Part shown: positions 1 through 5,067 of the stretch, in pieces | Layout: every line of letters starts with the position of its first letter | Position numbering within the stretch: position 1 is the first letter of the stretch | Assembly (NCBI GenBank): GCA_965651325.1 | Contig: CBFGSB010000176.1 | Coordinates: 1-6,181, forward strand | Direction: 5' to 3' | DNA from: IDS-8 sp965651325 | GTDB taxonomy: Bacteria; Pseudomonadota; Gammaproteobacteria; Steroidobacterales; Woeseiaceae | Length of the DNA: 6,181 nucleotides | Made by a program: the position numbers and the translations under genes | Notes under the pieces: model-generated | Databases searched by the model: none | What the model saw: only the letters and a program-made list of their open reading frames with translations | Told to the model about the DNA's origin: nothing

Positions 1-897
1 CAGCCGGAGGAGCAGGCGGTAGTGAAGCGCTTCGGCGCCGTCTACGGCATCACCGACCCCGGCCTGCACTTCAAGCTGCCGTTCGGCATCGACACGGTGC
101 AGAAGGTGCCCGTGGAACGCGTGTTGAAAGAGGAGTTCGGCTTCCGCACGCTCGAAAACCCGGGAAATCGCTCTAGCTACAACTACCAGAACTTCCTCGA
201 TGAATCGCTGATGCTGAGCGGCGACCTGAACATCATCCGGGTGGAGTGGGTGGTGCAGTACCGCGTCGCAGATCCGATCAAGTTCCTGTACGGCATGCGC
301 GAGCCCGTGAAAACCCTCCGCGACCTGTCCGAGTCTGTAATGCGGCGTGTGGTCGGCAACCGCATCGGCAGCGAGGTACTGACCACCGGCCGGGTGGAAA
401 TCGCCAATGAAGCGCGAGGCGAGATCCAGGAGTCGATGGACGGTTTCGACAACGGCATCCACGTCATCACGGTCGAGCTGCAGGACGTCGTGCCGCCCGA
501 GCGGGTGCAGCCGGCCTACAACGACGTCAACAAGGCGCGGCAGGAGCTCGAGCGCATGATCAACGACGCGAATCGCCAGCGCAACGAGGCCATTCCGCGG
601 GCGGAAGGCACCGCCAACCGGATTATCGCGGAGGCCGAAGGCTACGCCACGGAGCGGGTCAATCGCGCGCTGGGTGAAACCGCGCGCTTCAACGCCGTGC
701 TCGCCGAGTACCGCGGCGCGCCGGAGGTGACGCGTTCGCGCCTCTACATCGAGACCCTGCGCGACGTGCTGCCGCGCATCGGTTCCGTGGTGGTGATGGA
801 GGAAGGCCAGGCGCTGCCGCTGCTCAACCTCGGCCCGTCCGACCTTCGGCAGCTTGCGCCCGCGGCCGCGTCAACCACGGAGGAGAACGAGCAATGA
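1..897 (+). CDS. hflK: HflK-like SPFH-domain protein, 5' partial
   Basis: This is the larger subunit of an HflK-HflC pair. In known systems the pair forms a membrane-anchored assembly around the FtsH protease and modulates its turnover of membrane proteins. The reading frame is open from base 1, so the gene starts upstream; the GTG at 22 is an internal valine codon. The first visible residues (PEEQAVVKRFG, then DPGLHFKLPF) are the start of the SPFH/band-7 domain, so the N-terminal tail and transmembrane anchor lie outside the window. The SPFH core continues to about base 520. A charged, alanine- and glutamate-rich coiled-coil stretch follows (about 529-711), then the family signature around APEVTRSRLYIETL (730-771). 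298 residues are visible; E. coli HflK has 419. An extra segment, FGFRTLENPGNRSSYNYQNF (139-195), precedes DESLMLSGDLNII and suggests a non-enterobacterial HflK subtype. It overlaps hflC by 4 bp, implying translational coupling. Family assignment is firm; the exact FtsH role is inferred. Confidence 0.93.
   Translation, partial: QPEEQAVVKRFGAVYGITDPGLHFKLPFGIDTVQKVPVERVLKEEFGFRTLENPGNRSSYNYQNFLDESLMLSGDLNIIRVEWVVQYRVADPIKFLYGMREPVKTLRDLSESVMRRVVGNRIGSEVLTTGRVEIANEARGEIQESMDGFDNGIHVITVELQDVVPPERVQPAYNDVNKARQELERMINDANRQRNEAIPRAEGTANRIIAEAEGYATERVNRALGETARFNAVLAEYRGAPEVTRSRLYIETLRDVLPRIGSVVVMEEGQALPLLNLGPSDLRQLAPAAASTTEENEQ
879..884 (+). promoter_or_regulatory. Ribosome binding site of hflC
   Basis: GGAGGA lies 9 nt upstream of the ATG at 894, inside the last codons of hflK. 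It supports the hflC start chosen here and translation coupled through the ATGA overlap. Confidence 0.8.
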
Positions 898-1841
898 ACA
901 AGACACTCGTCATCTCCGCCGTCGCCGTCGCGGTGCTGCTGTTCGTCGTCGTCAACTCCGCGTTCATAATCGACGAAGCGGAGCAGGGCATCATCGTGCA
1001 ATTCGGCGAGCCCATCGGCGGCGTCATCGACGAGCCGGGGCTGCACTGGCGCACGCCGTTCATCCAGGAAGTGCGGCGCTTCGACAAACGCCTGCTCGCC
1101 TGGGACGGCGACGTCAGCCAGATCCCGACCCTCGGGCGCGAGTTCATCATCGTCGATACCACGGCGCGCTGGCGTATCGAGGATCCCCTGCAGTTCCTGC
1201 GCTCCGTCCGCGACGAACGCGGCGCTCGCGGCCGGCTCGACGACGTCCTCGATTCCGTCGTCCGCGACATCGTCTCCGGCACCGAGCTGGAGGAGATCGT
1301 CCGCTCGGCCGACTGGGAGGTCGACATGTCCGGCCTTGCCGAGGAGGAAATCCAGGCACTGCAGCAGCAAACGGACCTGGAAAGCCCGGAACGGGGCCGG
1401 GCGCAGCTCGAACGGGAAATGCTCGCATCCGCTTCCCGGCTGATGCCGGGCCTCGGCATCGAGCTCATCGACGTGCGGATCAGGCGCATCAACTACATCG
1501 AATCCGTCCGCGAGCAGGTCGAGACGCGCATGATCTCGGAGCGCCAGAGCATCGCCGCGCGGTTCCGCTCGGAAGGGCAGGGCCGCAGCCAGGAGATCCT
1601 GGGCGGCATGGAACGGGATTTGCGCCGCATCCGCTCGGAAGCCGAGCGGCAGGCCGAGGAGATCCGCGGCGCGGCGGATGCGGAAGCCACGCGCATCTAC
1701 GGCGAGGCGTTCGGGCAGGATCCGGCGTTCTACTCGTTTTTCAAGACGCTCGAAAGCTACTCGGCGCTGGACGAGAACGCCACGATCGTGATCGATGCCG
1801 ATTCCGACTTCTTCCGCTACCTGCAAAGGACGCAGCGCTGA
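894..1841 (+). CDS. hflC: HflC-like SPFH-domain protein, FtsH-associated
   Basis: This is the partner of HflK in the SPFH complex that sits in the inner membrane with most of its mass in the periplasm and regulates FtsH. The protein is 315 residues, close to the 334 of E. coli HflC. Residues 4-24 form one hydrophobic N-terminal anchor. The SPFH core follows, with EQGIIVQFGEP at 30-40, PGLHWRTPF at 48-56 and IVDTTARWRIEDPLQF at 86-101. Residues 145-175 are an acidic, Gln-rich insertion of the sort HflC proteins carry in this position. The GIELIDVRIRRINY motif (188-201) is characteristic of HflC. A long charged helix (205-268) and the conserved DPAFYSFFKTLESY segment (276-289) end the family region. 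The ATG overlaps the hflK stop and is preceded by a strong GGAGGA. No internal promoter is evident, so it is probably co-transcribed with hflK. Confidence 0.95.
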   Translation: MNKTLVISAVAVAVLLFVVVNSAFIIDEAEQGIIVQFGEPIGGVIDEPGLHWRTPFIQEVRRFDKRLLAWDGDVSQIPTLGREFIIVDTTARWRIEDPLQFLRSVRDERGARGRLDDVLDSVVRDIVSGTELEEIVRSADWEVDMSGLAEEEIQALQQQTDLESPERGRAQLEREMLASASRLMPGLGIELIDVRIRRINYIESVREQVETRMISERQSIAARFRSEGQGRSQEILGGMERDLRRIRSEAERQAEEIRGAADAEATRIYGEAFGQDPAFYSFFKTLESYSALDENATIVIDADSDFFRYLQRTQR

Positions 1842-1848
1842 CGCTGCG
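1831..1848. terminator. Hairpin at the hflC / membrane-protein convergent junction
   Basis: A perfect 7-bp GC-rich stem, CGCAGCG (1831-1837) and CGCTGCG (1842-1848), closes a 4-nt CTGA loop that contains the hflC stop codon. It sits in the 15-bp gap between two convergent genes, where a bidirectional terminator would be expected. There is no clear U-tract on either side, so it could be a weak intrinsic terminator, an mRNA 3'-end stabiliser, or chance in GC-rich DNA. Confidence 0.4.
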
Positions 1849-1856
1849 CCGTCCTC

Positions 1857-2411
1857 TCAGGGCCAGAGCCAGCCGAAGAACCCCGCCGTCAGCAGCGCGT
1901 ACACGAGGCCGTCGACGATCTCCTTGAACGTCCTCCCCCAGCCGTGCCCGAACCACACGGAGCCCGGGACCGTCGCGCCCGCGTACGCCAGCCATGCCGT
2001 CGTGCCCGTCACCTGGAACACCTTCAGGTAGTCGGCGCCGGCGTTCAGCGTCGCGGCGGCCACGTAGGCGACCACGGTCGAGATGACCAGGGTGTAGACG
2101 ATCCACTGCACGAACTGCTTGCCCATCGCCATGGAGCCATGCGGCACGACGGTCATCATCACGGCCGGGCCTTCCTTGAATTTGGCCTGCCACTCTTCGC
2201 CGCGACGCGCCTTGCCGTCGGCGGCATGCGGAATGTTGTATTCGCCCGGCGGCGTGCCGTTCAGTGCCTGCCGCGCCGCCTCTTCGTTCGGCAGCTTGCG
2301 CCAGTCGCTGTTGTGCCATTGGACGAGAGTCCATATGAGGCTGCTGGCAATGAAGACGGCGATGGCCGACAGCAGGATGGGTAACCACAACGAGGACAAT
2401 GACACGATCAT
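1857..2411 (-). CDS. Conserved uncharacterised multi-pass membrane protein
   Basis: A 184-residue integral membrane protein of unknown function. It looks like a family I recall as recurrent in bacterial genomes without a named role. Residues 3-30 are a strong hydrophobic helix (SLWLPILLSAIAVFIASSLI). A soluble stretch of about 65 residues follows, containing HNSDWRKLPNEE (33-44) and GEYNIPH (56-62). A further conserved-looking block is FKEGPAVMMTVVPHGSM (78-94). Three more hydrophobic segments lie near 99-121, 131-150 and 164-184. The last ends in GLVYALLTAGFFGWLWP at the very C terminus, so the tail is buried or membrane-flush. The frame can be extended to an ATG at 2534, but that adds 41 polar, low-quality residues. 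The ATG at 2411 has AGGGGG 7 nt upstream and begins directly before the first membrane helix, so I chose it. It is a single gene, divergent from the hydrolase and convergent with hflC. No catalytic motif is visible. Confidence 0.85.
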   Translation of the reverse strand: MIVSLSSLWLPILLSAIAVFIASSLIWTLVQWHNSDWRKLPNEEAARQALNGTPPGEYNIPHAADGKARRGEEWQAKFKEGPAVMMTVVPHGSMAMGKQFVQWIVYTLVISTVVAYVAAATLNAGADYLKVFQVTGTTAWLAYAGATVPGSVWFGHGWGRTFKEIVDGLVYALLTAGFFGWLWP

Positions 2412-2418
2412 ATCGATA

Positions 2419-2424
2419 CCCCCT
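2419..2424 (-). promoter_or_regulatory. Ribosome binding site of the membrane-protein gene
   Basis: On the minus strand AGGGGG lies 7 nt before the ATG at 2411. It decides the start in favour of the 184-residue product over the longer 225-residue reading. Confidence 0.65.
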
Positions 2425-2458
2425 GGGAAGCGCCGGTCGCCCCGGCTTGTTTTGCGGG

Positions 2459-2464
2459 ATTGTA
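2459..2464 (-). promoter_or_regulatory. Candidate -10 element for the membrane-protein gene
   Basis: Read on the minus strand this is TACAAT, a five-of-six match to the sigma-70 -10 hexamer. It would place transcription start near 2452 and give a leader of about 40 nt. No good -35 hexamer lies at the usual distance. GCGGG (2454-2458) and CCCGC (2473-2477) form a 5-bp inverted repeat around the element, which might be an operator or chance. Confidence 0.4.
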
Positions 2465-2490
2465 GCCGATTGCCCGCTGCCGCACCGCTA

Positions 2491-2520
2491 TTCGGCCGTT
2501 GCGCGCACTTGAGGTAGGAT
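2491..2520 (+). promoter_or_regulatory. Weak candidate promoter for the hydrolase-led operon
   Basis: TAGGAT (2515-2520) could serve as a -10 hexamer. TTCGGC (2491-2496), 18 nt upstream, would be a poor -35. Transcription would then begin near 2527, downstream of the alternative ATG at 2519, which agrees with the start chosen at 2552. The matches are weak in GC-rich DNA, and an activator-dependent promoter is equally possible. Confidence 0.25.
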
Positions 2521-2551
2521 GCCGAAGCAGCCAATCAACCGGGGTACCAAT

Positions 2552-4150
2552 ATGAGAGCAATAATCCTGGTCGCGGGCCTGGTGCTCGCCGCGTCGGCAC
2601 CGGCGTCGCCCGAGTTGCCCGCGGCGTTCTCCGACTCCCTGGAAGAAGCCGTCGAGCAGGGGGAGATTCGCGCCGCCGTCGTCGGGCTGCTGGAAGACGG
2701 CGCGACCCGGGTGTACTCCTTCGGCCGGATCGGGCCCGCCAACGAGCAGCCGCCGGCCGGCGATACCGCTTTCGAGATCGGTTCCGTAACCAAGGTATTC
2801 ACGGCGCTCCTCGCCCAGTCCCAGGTCGAAGCGGAGCGGCTCGACTGGGACGCGCCCCTCTCGGGCTACCTGCGGGATGTCGAATTCGCGAGCGAAGACG
2901 TCGCGGCGATCACACTGCGCGAGCTTGCGACGCACACCTCGGGCTTGCCGCGCATGCCGGGCAATTTCGACATCGAAGAGCCGTTGGACCCGTATGCGCA
3001 TTACGGCCGCGACGACCTGATGGGATGGCTCGCCGCGTACGAACCGGAAGAGCTGCGCAAGGAGTATGCCTACTCGAACCTGGGCATGGGCCTGCTCGGC
3101 GTCATCGCCGCCGATGCGGCGGGTAGCGACTACGCCGCCGCGCTATCCGGGTACGTTTTGCAGCCACTCGGCCTTTCGTCCTCCCGGGTCGGCACGGCAG
3201 GAGTACCGCCGGAAGGGCTCGCGCGCGGCTACAGCGGCGGCGCCAACATGCCGAACTGGAATTTCCAGGCGCTCGCCGGAGCCGGTGCCATGGTCTCTAC
3301 CGCCAACGACATGTTGGCGTTCATGCGCGAGAACCTGGACCAGGAGGAGCAGCCGGCGATGCTTGCCGCCATTCGCGAGCCGCAGCCCAACGGTAATACG
3401 GCGCTCGGATGGCACCTCGAGCCGGTCGCAGGCGACGACCGCGTCTACTGGCACAACGGCGGCACCGGCGGTTACGCCTCCTTCCTCGCGATCCGGCCGG
3501 CAAACCGCACCGGGCTGGTGATTCTCACGGCCTCCACCGAGGCCCAAAAGATCACGCAGCTGGGCCTCGCGCAGGTGACCGGGCGCGAGCTGCAAGCCGA
3601 CCTGGATCTCGATCCCTACCCGGGGACGTACCGCCTGGGCGCCGGCCTGTCATTATCGATCTTCGTGGAAGACGGGAAGCTGTTCGGGCAGGCGACGGGG
3701 CAGGGCGCGTTTCCACTGACGCCCCTGGGCGAGGATACGTTCGCGTTTCCGGCCGCCGACATCCGCATCGCGTTCGAACGCAAGGATGGCGCGCCGGCGC
3801 ACGAGCTGGCGCTGGTGCAGGGAGGACAGACGACCGTCGCCCCGCGCGTAAGCGAGGAGGAAGGGCCGCGCCGCTACGAGACGATCGAACTGGACCCATC
3901 CCTGCTGCCGCAGTATGCCGGCCGCTACGAGCTGCAGCCCGGCGTGATCATCACGATCACGGCGAAAGACGGCCAGCTCTATGCCCAACTCACCGGCCAG
4001 CCGGCATTCCCGGTGTTTCCCTACGAGGAAGACGGCTTCTACTTCACGGTCGTAGATGCACAACTCCGGTTCGAGCGCGCTGAAGGCGGCGCGGTGGAAA
4101 GCGTCGTCCTGCACCAGGCCGGCGCCCGGCGCGCACCGCGGATCGACTGA
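2552..4150 (+). CDS. Exported serine hydrolase (beta-lactamase / class C PBP fold) with duplicated C-terminal domain
   Basis: A 532-residue enzyme of the serine beta-lactamase-like family (class C beta-lactamase, DD-peptidase and EstB-type esterases). The first 25 residues form a signal peptide (MRAIILVAGLVLAASAPA), with cleavage likely near the APA-S site, so the enzyme is periplasmic or exported. The catalytic set is complete. Ser78 and Lys81 in GSVTKVF form the SxxK motif, Tyr174 and Asn176 in YSN form the second motif, and His301-Asn-Gly-Gly takes the place of KTG. ELATHTSGLP (124-133) is another family hallmark. The hydrolase domain ends near residue 345. Two similar domains of about 75 residues follow, of the DUF3471/lipocalin-like kind often attached to these hydrolases. 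An ATG at 2519 is in frame but would put 11 polar residues before the signal peptide, so 2552 is preferred; GGGG lies 7 nt upstream of it. It is first in a three-gene run. Substrate (peptidoglycan peptide, ester or beta-lactam) cannot be told from sequence, and I would not call it a resistance gene. Confidence 0.92.
   Translation: MRAIILVAGLVLAASAPASPELPAAFSDSLEEAVEQGEIRAAVVGLLEDGATRVYSFGRIGPANEQPPAGDTAFEIGSVTKVFTALLAQSQVEAERLDWDAPLSGYLRDVEFASEDVAAITLRELATHTSGLPRMPGNFDIEEPLDPYAHYGRDDLMGWLAAYEPEELRKEYAYSNLGMGLLGVIAADAAGSDYAAALSGYVLQPLGLSSSRVGTAGVPPEGLARGYSGGANMPNWNFQALAGAGAMVSTANDMLAFMRENLDQEEQPAMLAAIREPQPNGNTALGWHLEPVAGDDRVYWHNGGTGGYASFLAIRPANRTGLVILTASTEAQKITQLGLAQVTGRELQADLDLDPYPGTYRLGAGLSLSIFVEDGKLFGQATGQGAFPLTPLGEDTFAFPAADIRIAFERKDGAPAHELALVQGGQTTVAPRVSEEEGPRRYETIELDPSLLPQYAGRYELQPGVIITITAKDGQLYAQLTGQPAFPVFPYEEDGFYFTVVDAQLRFERAEGGAVESVVLHQAGARRAPRID
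3617..4141 (+). repeat. Tandem protein-domain duplication in the serine hydrolase
   Basis: Two copies of the same small beta-rich domain lie in tandem at about 3617-3847 and 3914-4141. Matching landmarks in order are YPGTYRL / YAGRYEL, VEDGKLFGQATGQGAFPL / AKDGQLYAQLTGQPAFPV, a DTFAF / DGFYF strand, and IRIAFER / AQLRFER. The two copies align almost without gaps over about 75 residues but differ at many positions, so the duplication is old. A linker of about 22 residues separates them. Confidence 0.8.
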
Positions 4151-4172
4151 TTCGGGAACGGCGTCCAGTAGA

Positions 4173-5063
4173 GTGGCAAAACGCCTCGTCAAGAAGTACC
4201 GTACCAAGCGGGCATTCAAATGGCTCAAGCGGCATCTCGTCCCGTTACCGGTGCGGGCGCGCAAGACGCAACGCCGCTGGCGCCGCAAGGACCGGCAAAG
4301 CTGGCCCCCCGACGGCGCGGATCCCGTTCGCGGCCTGCACCAATACGAGTACAGCCTGCTGTCGCAGAATGGCGAGGACGGCATCCTCCGGTTCCTGTTC
4401 TCGGAAATCGGATTCGAGTCCCGCCGTTTCGTCGAATTCGGGTTCGGCGCGCACCAGTGCAACAGCCTGCGGCTGATCCTGCACGAAAATTTCACAGGGC
4501 TCCTGATGGACGGCTCACGAGAAAACTGCGAATTCTTCCGCATTGCCGCGGCGAAGCGGGGCATCTCGGGCGTCGACGCGGTCTGCACCTTTCTCACCCG
4601 CGAAAATCTCGATGAGCTCATCCTCGCGCACGGCGTGTCGGGTGAGATCGACTTCCTGTCCCTCGACGTCGACGGCAACGACTACTGGTTCTGGGAAACC
4701 CTGCAAAGCATTTCGCCGCGCGTGGTCTGCATCGAGTACAACGCCGGTATCGGGTCCACGCTGTCCTGGACGGTGCCCTACGACCCGCAGTTCGAGCGCT
4801 TCGCGAAGCACCCGAGCGGCTTCTTTCACGGAGCCTCGCTCACGGCCATGGAAAAGCTCGGCAAGCGCAAGGGCTATCGGCTGGTCGGCTGCGATTCGAC
4901 CGGCACCAACGCCTTTTTCCTGCGTGACGACGTCGCGGCGCCGCGTATCCCGACGCTCTCCGCCGCAGACGCCTACCGTCCCCACGGCAACTGGCTCGGA
5001 CGCGGCTTTTCGGAGCAGGAGCAACTCCAGATTATGCAAACCCTCCCGTACGTCGAGGTCTAG
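4173..5063 (+). CDS. FkbM-like (SAM-dependent) methyltransferase family protein
   Basis: A protein of about 296 residues with a Rossmann methyltransferase layout, closest by eye to FkbM-type proteins often found near cell-surface glycan genes. Numbered from the GTG at 4173, SQNGEDGI (64-71) precedes the fold. VEFGFG (87-92) stands where the SAM-binding glycine loop is expected, and the acidic end of strand 2 is in LLMDGS (110-115). LSLDVDGNDYWFW (162-174) is the most distinctive motif. IEYNA (187-191), GASLTAMEKLGK (220-231) and GCDSTGTNAFF (239-249) follow. The first 41 residues are extremely basic, with 19 Lys or Arg and no signal peptide. The start is uncertain. The GTG at 4173 lies 22 bp after the hydrolase stop with a poor Shine-Dalgarno. 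The only upstream in-frame ATG (4056) would overlap the hydrolase by 95 bp, and a GTG at 4251 would remove much of the basic tail. The product could be a glycan, lipid or small-molecule O-methyltransferase; no acceptor can be named. Confidence 0.8.
   Translation: MAKRLVKKYRTKRAFKWLKRHLVPLPVRARKTQRRWRRKDRQSWPPDGADPVRGLHQYEYSLLSQNGEDGILRFLFSEIGFESRRFVEFGFGAHQCNSLRLILHENFTGLLMDGSRENCEFFRIAAAKRGISGVDAVCTFLTRENLDELILAHGVSGEIDFLSLDVDGNDYWFWETLQSISPRVVCIEYNAGIGSTLSWTVPYDPQFERFAKHPSGFFHGASLTAMEKLGKRKGYRLVGCDSTGTNAFFLRDDVAAPRIPTLSAADAYRPHGNWLGRGFSEQEQLQIMQTLPYVEV
5055..5059 (+). promoter_or_regulatory. Probable ribosome binding site of the TonB-dependent receptor
   Basis: GAGGT lies in the last codons of the methyltransferase gene, 8 nt before the ATC at 5068. 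The spacing is ideal for initiation exactly at that codon, which is the main evidence for the unusual receptor start. Confidence 0.5.
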
Positions 5064-5067
5064 TCCG

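Noticed and set aside
744..1826. Long open frame on the minus strand opposite hflK/hflC (360 codons)
   Set aside because: It lies fully antisense to clear SPFH genes, its product is Arg/Asp/Ala-rich without recognisable domains, and such frames are common opposite GC-rich genes.
854..1927. Long plus-strand frame across hflC (357 codons)
   Set aside because: It is an Arg/Pro/Ala-rich product in the wrong frame of a firmly identified gene.
2412..2534. N-terminal extension of the membrane protein to an ATG at 2534
   Set aside because: The added 41 residues are polar and unpatterned, they cover the candidate promoter, and the ATG at 2411 has a good AGGGGG at the right spacing.
2519..2551. Upstream start of the serine hydrolase at 2519
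   Set aside because: It would place a polar 11-residue extension before the signal peptide, and its AGG-like sequence is too close to the ATG.
2408..3001. Minus-strand frame opposite the hydrolase N-terminus (197 codons)
   Set aside because: The plus strand holds the signal peptide and SxxK motif; the antisense product shows no domain and crosses the promoter region.
2552..3600. Antibiotic-resistance beta-lactamase (AmpC)
   Set aside because: The fold and motifs fit the broad family, but HNGG in place of KTG and the two extra C-terminal domains point to an esterase or peptidase-like hydrolase instead.
3653..4678. Long minus-strand frame opposite the hydrolase and methyltransferase (341 codons)
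   Set aside because: It is antisense to two well-supported genes and has no family motifs.
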